From NCBI RefSeq assembly GCF_019038435.1, contig NZ_JAGPOX010000091.1:1-40241 (forward strand): a stretch of DNA of 40,241 bases, written 5' to 3'. The DNA is from Nocardia alni (lineage in GTDB: Bacteria; Actinomycetota; Actinomycetes; Mycobacteriales; Mycobacteriaceae). The first letter of the stretch is position 1. Every line of letters starts with the position of its first letter. The position numbers and the translations under genes are program-made. The notes beneath the pieces were generated by a model. It had not been told where the DNA came from and made no database searches. It was given only the letters and a program-made list of their open reading frames with translations. Positions 1-9,592 of the stretch are shown piece after piece.

Positions 1-3000
1 ACGTCGTGCGGGCGGGCGCTGCCCTGCGGATGGGGCTGGACGGCTTGCCTTCTGCGACGGGACCGACGTCGCCGTCACCAGACTCGGTGACCAGTGGAGA
101 TGCGGCGGAATCCTGTGTTGTGGAGGGGCTTTCGCCCGCCTTGGGGTCCCGCGCCGGGGTTTCCTGCGTCCGGGAGCCGACGCGTGACCCGGTTGGATTG
201 GAGACACCCGAGTTCGACTCTCCGGTGCGCGAGGGGCTTTGCTGCGCGGTGCGCGCGCCGACAGGGGCGACAGCGCCCGGAGACCTGGGAGCCTCAGGAG
301 CCTTCGGTATCTCGCCTTCAACCGACGAGTCACCAACTCTCGATGTCTCACTGTCGACAGGCGTCCGACTGCCACCCGGCATCTCACTGACGGCCGCCGG
401 GCTACCGATACCAGACGTCCCAGTCGTACTACTGCCCCTTGGTGTTTCACCGAGGGCTGTCGTGTTACGAACCCCTGGCGTCCGACCGGGGGCGGTCGTG
501 CTGCCGGCGCCTGGCGTCTCGTTATCGGCCGCTGGATCACCGATACCCGACATGTCACTGTCGAGACCCGATATTTCTTCGTCGAGATCCGGCGTCTCAC
601 CATCGAACGTCGCGTCATCAGTATTCGGCACCCCGCTATCCAGCGTTGGGCCGCCAACCCCTGGCGTCTCACCGTCGGCGGCCTGGTCACCGATGCCGGG
701 TACCTCGCCGTCGACCACCGGGTCACCCGTGCCGGATGCCTCGCCATCGAGCGACACGTCAATGACACCGGGCGTTTCACCATCGGCTGTCGCGTCCTCG
801 ATACCTGGCGTCCGACTCCCGATGGCCGGGCCACTGACGCCGGGTACTCCACTGTCGACGGATGTATCACTGAGAGCCGGAGTTTCGCTATCGGCGATCG
901 CGTCGCCAAGGGCTGGGGCTGCGGCGGTACCTGCTGTTTCACCATCGGTGGTCGTGACAACTGGTGTCCGGCTGTCGATGGTCGGATCACCGGCACCAGG
1001 CGTTGCGCTGTCGATGACCGGGTCACCGATACCCGGAGTTGCACTGCCGACTGTCGGGTCACCGATACCGGGAGTTGCGCTGTCGACGGTCGGGTCACCA
1101 ACTCGCGGTGTCTGGCTGTCGACCGGCGTATCACCAACTCGCGCAGGCGCACCGGCCTGTGTGGAATGGGAGTTGTTGGGAGGCACCGAGTCCTGGGTGG
1201 AGGAGTCCTGGCCCGGCTGGGTTGGAGCGGCGGCTCTCGGAATTGTGTTCGGCGCCACCGTGGCGGGATTGCCGGGTGTCTGGGCGGCGGCACCATTGGC
1301 AGGGGCGCCCGGGGGAACGAGCCCATTGCCGGGAACGGAACGGCCCGCGGGGATTGCGGCGGGATCGTGCGGGTCGGTGTTGGTCGGTGTGGTTTCCCCT
1401 GTTCGAGGCGGGGGTGCGGACGGTTCGCGGGGATCGGTGCTGTCCGGCGAGTCGGGAGTCTCGGCGGGCGCGGTCTCCTCGCCCGCCGGGGCGCGGGTCA
1501 GGCCCAGGCGGGCCGCGGCGGCGTTCTGCAGGGGTTCGACCAGGTCGCGCATCTGCTGCTCGTCGGACAGGTCCGAGTCGTGCGCGGGGACCGCGGCGTC
1601 GTCGCCGAGCGTGGCGGACTTGGTGTACCGGACCACCACCTCCTGCACGTCCGGGTTCCGGCTCAGGGCGTAGAGGTCGTCCTCCGAGGAGGTGTAATAC
1701 TGCACGCTGCCGCGCTGTCCGGCGCGCGCCGCCCGGTTCTCGGCCTGGATGTCGATGTCGTGCGAGGTCGCGGAGTGTCCGGTCACCAGGACGTGCAGGC
1801 CGCCGATGTCGTTGATGTCGCGGGCGATGGGGATGTCGACGCCGCGGGCGCCCTGCATGTTGATGATCAGGATCTTGCCCTCTTTACCGGCCTCGTCGAA
1901 GATCTCCTGCAGCTTGGCCTCTGCCTCGACGCCGTGGTCGGCGACCCAGGTGGCGTCCACCGCGACGTGCTCGATGCCGGTGCCCTCGGTGAGCTGCGCG
2001 ACGCGATCGGAGAGCTCACCCACGATGTCGTTGCGATGCGCCAGAACCAGCTGGGGGCGCCCGGATTCGTGATTCGCGACGATATCCTCGGCGATCCTGT
2101 TCAGTTTGGTTTCCTCGTCCGGCGACACATCGTCCACGCCGTGCATGAGCTTGGAATCCTCGTGCCGCGGAATCTTGGTGACGCCGATCCCGTAGTCCTC
2201 GTGCAGGCGGCCCGCGACGCCCTCGGCCGTCCCCGAGGCGCCCTTCACCCCCTCGTAGCCGTTGACCACCTCCTTGGCGGATTTCTCGGCGCTGCTGGCC
2301 GGATCGTCGCGGATCGTGAGCCCGTGCTCGGCCTCGATGGCCTGCGCGAGGCCGCCGTTCCAACGGCTTTCGGTCGAGGTCTCCGGATCGAACATCAGCT
2401 TGTGGGTGGTCTGATCGATGATCAGCACCCGGCCGTCCTTGGTGACGATGTAGTGCGCCCTCTCGCGGTACTCGAACTTCGCCGCGGCGGCCATGTTCAG
2501 CCGGTGCACCTCGTCCTCGGACAATGGCCGGCCCAGCGAGTCCTCGAGTTTGCCTCTGCCCTCGTCGGTCAGGACGGCCGGTCCGCCCCTCTGGCCGGGC
2601 ACCCGGCCTAGATCGGCTTCGGTGAGGACGCTGTCACCCTTGTCGTCCTTGGCCAGACTCCTGTTCAACAGGTCTCGGGCCCCGGTCACCTCCTCCACGA
2701 CGTGGTGCGGCGCCGAATTGCCCGCACCCTCCGCCAGAATGTAGGTGGTGTTCGCGTGGACCAGGGCCTCGTCGATCTCGTCGATCGAGACGTGCTTGCC
2801 GGGTGGAATGTTGCCGCGCAGATGCCCGAACCCGACGTCCTCCATCGTGCCGATGTAGATCGTGGGCTTGCCGTCGACCGGCTCCGGGTAGTCGTGGTCG
2901 GGATTCATTCGGACGACGTCGAAACCCATGTCCCCCAACGTCTTCAGATATCGGGTGATCTCACGGTTGGCCAGGTTGTCGCGGGTGGTCAGCACCTGCA

Positions 3001-5947
3001 CCGAACCGTGCTCGACCGCGTCGATGGTGGCGCTGGCCAGGAAGACCAGCGACTTGCCTTCTCCCGCATCCATATTGATCGCGCCCTCGCGCATGGCGAG
3101 GGTCGCCATGACCTGCGTCTCGCGCAGGACCTTGCCGTCTTCGGACTGGCGGATCGCCTCGATCACGGCGGCGAGTTTGTCGGCCTCGGTTCCGGATTCG
3201 AGCATTCCGCGCAGGGTCTCCGGCGAGGCGTCCTTCAATTGCAGATGCTCGGGCAGGTCCGGATCGGTGCGGGCGTGGTAGTACTCCAGCGCCGTCTTGC
3301 CCGCGGCCCGGTATGCCTCGGTGAGGTCGTCTCCGCGTACTCCGTCGGTGTGCGCGGCCCGGGCCGCGGCGATCAGTTCGTCGGTCGCGTCGTGCAGGGT
3401 TTCGGCGTGGTCGGCCAGGGCGGCGTAGTACTCGGTTTCGGCCGTGGTCAGTTCGTTGTGGAGCCGCTCGTCGTCGGTGTGCGGATGGTCGGCATCCGCC
3501 GCGGCCCGCGCGTCTGTCAGTTTCTGCCGGGCCTCATCGACGCGGTGCTGGGATTCGTCGATCCGGGCCTGCTGACGCTCGCGTTCGTGTGCCGCGTTGT
3601 CCGCCGCGTCGGCGGCGCGTCGGCGAGCCTGTTCCGGTGTCTCGTGGCCCCGGGGGTCGGTGGCGTGGTCGGTGCTGCCGGGACGGTCTGTTTCATCGGA
3701 GCGGTCGGCGTCGTCCGGAGAGCGGGTGTCATCTCGATCGCGGAGACTGTCCGGTTCACGGGTGCTGTCCGGGTCTCGGGTGCCGTCGCGTGACGCGGGG
3801 CGCTCGGTCGCGTCACCGGCGCGTCCTGCCCGTGGCGCAAGCTCCGGCGAGCTGTCGCCGTGCCGGATTCCCGCGGCCGGGGTGCGCTCGGACACGCCCT
3901 CGGGATCGGTGCCGGAGGCGAGCCTGCCGTCGGCGTCCACGGCAGGCGTACGGCCCGCCCGTCCGCGAGTGTCCTTGCCGCCGTTGGCATTCGCCCGGTC
4001 GCCGGGCGCGGCTGTGCGCTCGTTGCTCGCGGAAGCCCGGTCGCCGGTCGTGCCCGCCCGGTCGCTCGTAGCTTGTATACGGTCACTGACCGCGCCACGC
4101 TCACCGACCACCGACCCGCGTTCACCGGCGGCCGACCCACGGTCACCGGCGGCCGACCCACGGTCACCGGTCGACACCGCACGATCGCCGGTCACCGAGC
4201 CGCGATCATCGGTCACCGGCGAGCGCGTCTGCGAACCGGCGCTGTCCGCGGAGATCCCGGCTCGTCGGCCGTCGTTCGCACCCACCGCGTCACCCTGCGC
4301 GTTTGTACCGGTCCGGCCGGCGCCCGCCACCGGCGTACCGTCTCGGCCACCGCCGTCTGCGGATACGCCTGCCCGGGCGCCGGATGCCGTACTGCCCGCA
4401 TCGGAGGCGCCCGAAGGGGAGCCGGTCGAATCGCCGCGCACCGCAGCGGTTCCGGCCGTGGACTGCCCGGTTTCCACAGTGCTGCCATTGGTTTCGGCAG
4501 CGATGGGCGTCGACCCGTTCTCCGTGGTCGGCGTGCTGGTTCCGGAGACCGCCGAGGAGGAAGCCTGAACCGGGGACGCCTGGTCCGAGGGAGTCTGGGT
4601 TGTGCCCGAATCGCGCACCGGCGAAGGACTTTCGCTGCTCGCCGGAGACTGGGTCGAATTCGACGTGTCCACGCCGCGCGTCGCTGCGTCCGTGCCGCTG
4701 CCCGAATCGGCGCCGTCGGCCGAACCGCCGGTATTCGAGTCACCGACGGCGAACGGCGATCGGCCGTTCTGTGGCGTGGCGGCATCCGAGACCCCGGTTC
4801 CGGACTCCTGGCTCGTGCCGACGCCATCGGACCGAGACCCGTTGACGCCGTTGGTATCACCGATTCCGCCGACCGAGCCGTCGGACGCCGGACCGACGCC
4901 GGGATCGCGCTGCCCGGTGGTGGGATCCTGTCCGATGCGTGAGAACAGACCACCCATCGGCGAGGTGGACTTGATGTTGAAGTGGTCGAACACGACATGG
5001 TTGAAGTCGTGGTTGGCCGACGACAGGCCGGCGGTGGCCGCGCCTCCGGTCAGCATCCGCCAGTCGAAATGGGTGCTCTGAACGGCCTTGCTCCAGCCGT
5101 ACATGGCCACGTCGATGCCGAAGCCGGTGCCGAACGCGCCCAGCGCGTTCATCTCACCGGAGGCGACGCCCATGCCGACGCGGGCGAAGCGGGCCGCCCA
5201 CCGGCTGCCCGCGTCCTGGAACTCGTCCTTCAGGACGTTCTTGAAGACGGTGTTGCCCAGGCCCTCCGCGGCGGCGCCCCCGAGCAGCCCGCCGACGCCG
5301 GAACTGGCGGCCGTGATGCCGACCTGCCCCCAGTCGACACTCTGCCGCTTGCCGTCCCACACCTGGAACTCTTGGATCGCCAAGTCCTGCATGGTGCCCA
5401 GCAGCATGTTGAGCACGATGTGCCGCAGGATGAATTTGGCCGCCGCGTTCTCGGCCAGCTTGAGCGCCCACTGCTCCATCACGTCCAGCGCCTCGCGGCC
5501 GATGATCCGCGTCGCGATGCGGGCGCCGGCCAGGATGATGCCCTCTTCGATCGGGGCGGTGAACGGTTCCAGCCATACCAGCGCCAGGTCCGCGGCCGTC
5601 ATGACCAGCGTGGAGTAGAACATCAGCTTCTGGTACTGGATGTTCGTACCGCCGCCGTAGACGGAATCGCCTACCTGGCTGAAGTTGTCGGCCAGATCCG
5701 ACAGTGATCCCGGGCCGTCCCGCATGGCCTTGAAGTCGTTGATCATCTGCTGGATGCCGTCGCCGGTGTAGGCGTCGACGCTGGCCGATTGCGCGGCATC
5801 GATATCGGATAGGATGCCGCGCAGCGAACTCGCCGCGGTGTGCCAGTCACCCGCGAGCGCCCACATCTGATCTTCGTCGCCCTGCGGCCACTGCATGCCG
5901 ATCAGGTCACCCAGCCACCGCAGGCCGCTGGGGAATTCGAGCGGCAT
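1..5947 (-). CDS. Giant WXG100-like / SecA-like helicase protein, C-terminus beyond window
   Basis: An uninterrupted minus-strand frame runs from ATG at 5947 to the left edge, giving 1982 residues without a stop. Residues 1-110 form a WXG100-like domain (starts MPLEFPSGLRWLGDLIG, then WPQGDEDQMWALAGDW). Residues 110-340 contain hydrophobic helical segments. Residues 340-760 are a Ser/Thr/Gly/Asp-rich linker. Residues 770-850 look like a charged coiled coil. Residues 880-1480 resemble the SecA motor: Walker A GEGKS near residue 962, DEID near 1057, and a SecA-like motif VI, NRAARAGQRG, near 1410 followed by YYTSSEDDLY. After that comes a long Pro/Ser/Thr/Gly/Asp linker with 12-residue repeats. 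The gene starts 25 bases after the WXG100 gene. WXG100-like N-termini are known on type VII secretion substrates, so I infer an exported effector or polymorphic toxin whose tip lies outside the window. It is far too divergent and too long to be housekeeping SecA. Confidence 0.85.
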   Translation of the reverse strand, partial: MPLEFPSGLRWLGDLIGMQWPQGDEDQMWALAGDWHTAASSLRGILSDIDAAQSASVDAYTGDGIQQMINDFKAMRDGPGSLSDLADNFSQVGDSVYGGGTNIQYQKLMFYSTLVMTAADLALVWLEPFTAPIEEGIILAGARIATRIIGREALDVMEQWALKLAENAAAKFILRHIVLNMLLGTMQDLAIQEFQVWDGKRQSVDWGQVGITAASSGVGGLLGGAAAEGLGNTVFKNVLKDEFQDAGSRWAARFARVGMGVASGEMNALGAFGTGFGIDVAMYGWSKAVQSTHFDWRMLTGGAATAGLSSANHDFNHVVFDHFNIKSTSPMGGLFSRIGQDPTTGQRDPGVGPASDGSVGGIGDTNGVNGSRSDGVGTSQESGTGVSDAATPQNGRSPFAVGDSNTGGSADGADSGSGTDAATRGVDTSNSTQSPASSESPSPVRDSGTTQTPSDQASPVQASSSAVSGTSTPTTENGSTPIAAETNGSTVETGQSTAGTAAVRGDSTGSPSGASDAGSTASGARAGVSADGGGRDGTPVAGAGRTGTNAQGDAVGANDGRRAGISADSAGSQTRSPVTDDRGSVTGDRAVSTGDRGSAAGDRGSAAGERGSVVGERGAVSDRIQATSDRAGTTGDRASASNERTAAPGDRANANGGKDTRGRAGRTPAVDADGRLASGTDPEGVSERTPAAGIRHGDSSPELAPRAGRAGDATERPASRDGTRDPDSTREPDSLRDRDDTRSPDDADRSDETDRPGSTDHATDPRGHETPEQARRRAADAADNAAHERERQQARIDESQHRVDEARQKLTDARAAADADHPHTDDERLHNELTTAETEYYAALADHAETLHDATDELIAAARAAHTDGVRGDDLTEAYRAAGKTALEYYHARTDPDLPEHLQLKDASPETLRGMLESGTEADKLAAVIEAIRQSEDGKVLRETQVMATLAMREGAINMDAGEGKSLVFLASATIDAVEHGSVQVLTTRDNLANREITRYLKTLGDMGFDVVRMNPDHDYPEPVDGKPTIYIGTMEDVGFGHLRGNIPPGKHVSIDEIDEALVHANTTYILAEGAGNSAPHHVVEEVTGARDLLNRSLAKDDKGDSVLTEADLGRVPGQRGGPAVLTDEGRGKLEDSLGRPLSEDEVHRLNMAAAAKFEYRERAHYIVTKDGRVLIIDQTTHKLMFDPETSTESRWNGGLAQAIEAEHGLTIRDDPASSAEKSAKEVVNGYEGVKGASGTAEGVAGRLHEDYGIGVTKIPRHEDSKLMHGVDDVSPDEETKLNRIAEDIVANHESGRPQLVLAHRNDIVGELSDRVAQLTEGTGIEHVAVDATWVADHGVEAEAKLQEIFDEAGKEGKILIINMQGARGVDIPIARDINDIGGLHVLVTGHSATSHDIDIQAENRAARAGQRGSVQYYTSSEDDLYALSRNPDVQEVVVRYTKSATLGDDAAVPAHDSDLSDEQQMRDLVEPLQNAAAARLGLTRAPAGEETAPAETPDSPDSTDPREPSAPPPRTGETTPTNTDPHDPAAIPAGRSVPGNGLVPPGAPANGAAAQTPGNPATVAPNTIPRAAAPTQPGQDSSTQDSVPPNNSHSTQAGAPARVGDTPVDSQTPRVGDPTVDSATPGIGDPTVGSATPGIGDPVIDSATPGAGDPTIDSRTPVVTTTDGETAGTAAAPALGDAIADSETPALSDTSVDSGVPGVSGPAIGSRTPGIEDATADGETPGVIDVSLDGEASGTGDPVVDGEVPGIGDQAADGETPGVGGPTLDSGVPNTDDATFDGETPDLDEEISGLDSDMSGIGDPAADNETPGAGSTTAPGRTPGVRNTTALGETPRGSSTTGTSGIGSPAAVSEMPGGSRTPVDSETSRVGDSSVEGEIPKAPEAPRSPGAVAPVGARTAQQSPSRTGESNSGVSNPTGSRVGSRTQETPARDPKAGESPSTTQDSAASPLVTESGDGDVGPVAEGKPSSPIRRAAPARTT
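345..1135 (-). repeat. Degenerate tandem repeat encoding 12-residue linker units
   Basis: Within the giant protein, about 20 units of 36-39 bases encode a pattern like S-x-T-P-G-I-G-D-P-x-x-D (for example SATPGIGDPTVD, with variants such as DGETPGVGGPTLD). The best-conserved units lie at 960-1130, and copies diverge toward 345. The translation is acidic, Pro- and Gly-rich, as expected for an extended linker. Confidence 0.75.
4081..4215 (-). repeat. 21-base tandem repeat in the first linker
   Basis: Near-identical 21-base units (GGTCACCGGCGGCCGACCCA plus C on the plus strand) repeat at 4120-4160, with diverged flanking copies. On the coding strand they give 7-residue units such as GDRGSAA and GERGSVV. 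They sit inside the Ser/Thr/Gly/Asp-rich linker of the giant protein. Confidence 0.65.
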
Positions 5948-5972
5948 GGTGTCGTCTACTTACCGCCGGGGC

Positions 5973-6290
5973 TCAGAACCCGCCGGCGTTCTGCTCATCC
6001 ATCTTCACGAACTCGTCGGCGGTCTTGATCTGCGCCTTGGAGAAGCTGTCCATGGTGGTGGCGATCTCGCCGGCGCCCTTGAACAGGTTCTTCTCGGAGG
6101 CCAGATACCCCTGGCTGGTGCCGTTGCCGGCGAACTGCTGCCCTACGGAGTCGTTACCCCACACCGGGCCCTTGGCATCCATCGCGCCCTGGAGGGTCGA
6201 CAACACCGCGAGAATACGATCGTGCACGTCCTCGGTTTTGCCCGCGGCGGTACGCAGCTTGCCGACTTCGACCTGAATCCGGTCGGCCAT
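5973..6290 (-). CDS. WXG100 family type VII secretion protein
   Basis: A 105-residue all-helical protein starting at ATG 6290, preceded by a GGAGGG ribosome binding site. The hairpin turn carries PVWGND at about residues 42-47, the position of the WXG motif, between two helices of 35-40 residues. The C-terminus contains FVKMD, which fits the [YF]xxx[DE] pattern associated with type VII export. It lies 25 bases upstream of the giant WXG100-like gene on the same strand, so the two are probably co-transcribed and may form a co-secreted or chaperone-like pair. No EccC or other secretion-machine gene is in the window, so export would rely on an ESX system encoded elsewhere. The frame stays open upstream of 6290, but the sequence there overlaps the SnoaL-like gene and lacks protein-like composition, so the shorter start was chosen. 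Confidence 0.82.
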   Translation of the reverse strand: MADRIQVEVGKLRTAAGKTEDVHDRILAVLSTLQGAMDAKGPVWGNDSVGQQFAGNGTSQGYLASEKNLFKGAGEIATTMDSFSKAQIKTADEFVKMDEQNAGGF

Positions 6291-6626
6291 GGCCCCATCC
6301 CTCCAACGCGTACAAACCCGTAAGGTCACGATGACACCCGCCGGAGAATTCACAGTGGCGCCCAAGTGAACCCGTGATGGCGAGAGGTCGAACCGGACCC
6401 GGTCGGCGGGACAGTCGAGTCGCACTGCCCCGATTCCATTCCGTTTCCATTCCGTCGGTCCTGTCGCGCAGTCCACATCGACCCGCGCCGGACCACCGGT
6501 CGCGACTGTCGAGTTATCGCACGGATCGACGGACTCGAAGGGAACAGCCTGTTCCGCGTACCTCTCAGCCTCCTCGGCGACCTTCCTGTTGACCTCGAGC
6601 GAGGTTGAGGTAGCAGAGTCGGTTCC
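6291..6626. other. Divergent intergenic region, no gene seen
   Basis: About 335 bases between the WXG100 gene (minus) and the SnoaL-like gene (plus). Open frames here show no family resemblance. It presumably holds both promoters, but no convincing -35/-10 pair or palindrome was found. Confidence 0.5.
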
Positions 6627-7055
6627 ATGGCAATGAACACCACTGCGAAGACCGAGATCGTCGAACAGATCGATCGTTCCCTGCGGGCACTCGACGAGCG
6701 AGACTTCACCGAGATACGACGGTATTACACCGCCGATGTGGTAGCCGACTATCCGATCGGCCGCGCCGAGGGGCTCGATCGGGTGATCGAGCAGACCGAG
6801 GCCGGTGTGCTGCGCTATGAGCGCACGCAACACCTCGGTGTGAACTATCTGGTCGATGTCGGGCCCGACGGGCACAGTGCCACGGCGGGGTGGAATCAGA
6901 TCTGTCACCACGTGCACCCCGGGGGAGATGTGTTCACCGTGGGCGCCCGCTGCCGGGCTGAACTCGTGCAGACGGACTTCGGCTGGCAAGTGAAGAAGAC
7001 GACGATGCAGGTCGTCTGGACGACCGGTCGTCCGCCGGCACTCGTCGAAGTATGA
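6627..7055 (+). CDS. SnoaL-like / NTF2-fold protein
   Basis: A 142-residue protein with the pattern of the SnoaL-like domain: an N-terminal helix followed by RRYYTADVVADYPIGRAEG, then beta strands ending in a tryptophan-containing core (GWQVKKTTMQVVW). Members of this fold act as small hydroxylases, isomerases or ligand-binding proteins, and nothing here fixes a substrate. The start may be ATG 6627 or ATG 6633; neither has a strong ribosome binding site. The gene stands alone, divergent from the WXG100 gene, and is followed directly by a palindromic repeat. Confidence 0.75.
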   Translation: MAMNTTAKTEIVEQIDRSLRALDERDFTEIRRYYTADVVADYPIGRAEGLDRVIEQTEAGVLRYERTQHLGVNYLVDVGPDGHSATAGWNQICHHVHPGGDVFTVGARCRAELVQTDFGWQVKKTTMQVVWTTGRPPALVEV

Positions 7056-7068
7056 TTCGCAGTTCGCG

Positions 7069-7155
7069 AGAACCGGCTTCCCGCTGCATTTTTCGTACGA
7101 AGTCCTCTGAACCAGAGTTTCGGAACCGAACAATGCAGCAGGAGGCCGGGCGCCC
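7069..7155 (-). repeat. Palindromic repeat copy 1 (about 85 bp)
   Basis: The left arm CCGGCTTCCCGCTGCATT (7073-7090) pairs with the right arm AATGCAGCAGGAGGCCGG (7132-7149), 16 of 18 positions matching. Read on the minus strand it aligns with copies at 10389-10470 and 10570-10651, including the shared CCGGTTCTC end and, for copy 2, a shared ACTCTGGTT core. No coding content. Confidence 0.8.
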
Positions 7156-7387
7156 CGAGGTACTGGGGCCGAACGCCGGAATCGTGTCGACGTCGGTGCC
7201 GCGACGGTGCGAAACGACCAGTCCGGCTCGCCCGGCGCGTCTCGGTTTCCACGATGGAGCGCTCACCAGGTCGAGTCCGCGGCCAGCACGTCGGTCCGCA
7301 CGCCATGAAAGGCAAGGAACCGACGTTTCGGATGATCGACGGCCTGAGAGCGCACCGCACGCGAAATCCCGCTGGGCGGCGCGCTCA

Positions 7388-9592
7388 CTACCGCGGTGCC
7401 CCTCCCTCGGCGAGTCCGGTCAGTGCCTGGGGCAACCGGTTTCGGTGCAGCACACCGAGGCGTTGGGTGGCGCGGGTGAGGGCGACGTAGAGTTCGGCCG
7501 CGCCGCGTGGGCCGTCGGCGAGGATGCGGTCGGGGTCGACGAGCACGACCGAGTCGAATTCCAGGCCCTTGGTTTCCGATGGTGGGACCGCGCCGGGCAC
7601 GTCCGGTGGGCCGATCACCACGCTGGTGCCCGCACGGTCGGCTTCGGTGCGGACGAATTCCTTGATCGCAGTGGGTAATTCACCATCGCTGACGTGCCGG
7701 GACCAGGGCCGTACCCCGCACGCACGGACCGATTCGGGTGGCTGGACCGCAGGGGCGAACTCGGCCAGGACGGCGGCCGCGACCGACATGATCTCGGCGG
7801 GGGTGCGGTAGTTCACCGTCAGGGAGCGGTACACCCAGCGGCCGGGGACATACGGGTCGAGCATCGTGTTCCACGAGTTCGCTCCGGCGGGCGAGCGGCG
7901 TTGGGCCAGATCGCCGACGACGGTGAAGGATCGGCCCGGGCAGCGGCGCATCAGCACCCGCCAGTCCATCTGCGACAGCTCCTGCGCCTCGTCGACCACG
8001 ATGTGCCGGTAGGTCCAATCCCGGTCGGCGGCAGCGCGATCGGCCAGCTCGCGGGTGTCGCGTTCCACGAAGCGGTCGGCCAGGTCCTCGGCGTAGAGCA
8101 GGTCGGTGGCGAACAGGTGGTCCTCGTCGTCCATGTGATCGGTGCGGTCGACCATGAGGTCCAGCACGCCGGCGGCATACGCGGCTTCCTGCCTGGCCTC
8201 CGCGGTCCGTTCACGTTCGGCGGCCGCCTCAGCGACCTTGTCGCGGCCCAGCAGGTCGACCAGTTCGTCCAGCAGCGGCACGTCCGAGACCGTCCACGCC
8301 GTGCCGTCCGCACGCCACAGCGCCTCGTCCGCACCCGCCGCAAGCAGTCGTTCGCGCGACGAATACAGCTGTGCCAGCAGGGTCTCCGGTGTCAAGATGG
8401 GCCACAGCCCGTCGAGCGCGGCGGTGAAGGCCTCGCTCTGCGCGAGTTCCTCGAGCAGATCCGCGCGCATATCCTCCCACGCCTGCTTGTCCGAGCGGGT
8501 CAGCCAGCCCTTGCCGATCCGCCCGATCGCCCGTTCGGTGAGCACGTACTCGATGATCTCCCGGAACACCGCGCGGGCCTCGTTGTGCGGCCGCCCGCTC
8601 TCGCGCGCCGCCTGCCGCGCCCATTCGGCGGTCTCGGCGTCGATCCGCACCGTGATGTCCGCCAACTCGATCGGCAGCGAATCACGCGGCAGCTCCTGCC
8701 GATCGGCGACCGCCGCCTTCAGGACGTCCAGGATCGTCAGGGAACCCTTGAGGCGCGCGGCTTTCGGAGCGTCCTCGGCGCCGGCATGCAGTCCGGGCAC
8801 GAGATCCGCGGGCGTCATGAACACCACGTTCGACTCGCCGAGTGACGGCAGCACGTGGTCGATATGCTTCAGAAACGCGGTGTTGGGCCCGACGACCAGC
8901 ACACCGTGCCGTTCCATCTGCTCACGCTGGGTGTACAGCAGGTACGCGACGCGGTGCAGCGCCACCACGGTCTTGCCGGTCCCCGGTCCGCCCTCGATGA
9001 CCAGGACGCCGGGATGCTCCATACGGATGATCTCGTCCTGTTCGGACTGGATCGTGGCCACGATGTCGCGCATGCCCTCGGTGCGCGGCGCGTTCACCGC
9101 CGCCAGCAGCGCCGCGTCGCCACGCTCCCCGCTGCTGGGCCGGCCGAACACCTCGTCGGTGAACTCGATCACCTCGCGGGAGCGAGTATGAAACTGACGC
9201 CGCCGCCGCATATTCTCCGGACTCGCCGCGGTGGCCACATAGAACGGGCGCGCGGCCGGGGCACGCCAGTCCAGCAGCACCGGCTCATAGTCGTCGTCCT
9301 CGTCGAGCAGACCGATCCGCCCGATATACAGCCGTTCCCCGGACACCGCGTCCAACCGGCCGAAACACAGCCCGTAATCCGCGACGTCCAGCCGCTTGAC
9401 CTCCCGCCCCAGCGCGCGCACCTCCGCGTCCCGATCCAGCAGCGAGGCGCCGTTGCCGCGCAGCGCCGCCGAATACCGGCCCTTCACCCGCGCCCGCTCG
9501 GCATCCAGGCGCGCGTAGAGCCCGGCCACATAGTCGCGTTCGGAGCGCAGTTCCTCGTCGTAGGTATGGGGTTCGTCGCTATCACCCGTCAT
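7388..9592 (-). CDS. helR: HelR/HelD-type RNA polymerase recycling ATPase
   Basis: A 734-residue UvrD-like superfamily 1 ATPase. It has a charged N-terminal coiled coil (about residues 10-45), the HelD-type region YIGRIGLL...VLLDWRAPAARPFY (88-118), Walker A GGPGTGKT (201-208), VNYRTPAEIM and GLEFDSVVLVDPD in the second motor half, and a terminal motif LYVALTRATQRLGVLHR. HelD proteins remove stalled RNA polymerase from DNA. The actinobacterial HelR subgroup displaces rifamycins from the enzyme and confers tolerance. The assignment to HelR rather than a general HelD is supported by a rifamycin-associated element about 160 bases upstream. The start is ATG 9592 with GGAGTG 5-10 bases before it. 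The gene is monocistronic and lies between palindromic repeat copies. Confidence 0.85.
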   Translation of the reverse strand: MTGDSDEPHTYDEELRSERDYVAGLYARLDAERARVKGRYSAALRGNGASLLDRDAEVRALGREVKRLDVADYGLCFGRLDAVSGERLYIGRIGLLDEDDDYEPVLLDWRAPAARPFYVATAASPENMRRRRQFHTRSREVIEFTDEVFGRPSSGERGDAALLAAVNAPRTEGMRDIVATIQSEQDEIIRMEHPGVLVIEGGPGTGKTVVALHRVAYLLYTQREQMERHGVLVVGPNTAFLKHIDHVLPSLGESNVVFMTPADLVPGLHAGAEDAPKAARLKGSLTILDVLKAAVADRQELPRDSLPIELADITVRIDAETAEWARQAARESGRPHNEARAVFREIIEYVLTERAIGRIGKGWLTRSDKQAWEDMRADLLEELAQSEAFTAALDGLWPILTPETLLAQLYSSRERLLAAGADEALWRADGTAWTVSDVPLLDELVDLLGRDKVAEAAAERERTAEARQEAAYAAGVLDLMVDRTDHMDDEDHLFATDLLYAEDLADRFVERDTRELADRAAADRDWTYRHIVVDEAQELSQMDWRVLMRRCPGRSFTVVGDLAQRRSPAGANSWNTMLDPYVPGRWVYRSLTVNYRTPAEIMSVAAAVLAEFAPAVQPPESVRACGVRPWSRHVSDGELPTAIKEFVRTEADRAGTSVVIGPPDVPGAVPPSETKGLEFDSVVLVDPDRILADGPRGAAELYVALTRATQRLGVLHRNRLPQALTGLAEGGAPR

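Noticed and set aside
345..1135. CRISPR-like periodicity
   Set aside because: Units are adjacent, variable and in frame within a coding sequence; there are no identical repeats with unique spacers.
6..4942. Long open frames on the plus strand opposite the giant gene (for example 239-2611 and 3597-4568)
   Set aside because: They mirror the codon bias of the minus-strand gene; their translations are Arg/Pro/Ser-rich without motifs, while the minus frame carries the SecA and WXG100 signatures.
7156..7387. Possible short gene between the repeat and helR on the minus strand (segment ending VRTDVLAADSTW)
   Set aside because: The frame is short, lacks a start and ribosome binding site, and has no recognised family; only the last third has gene-like codon bias.
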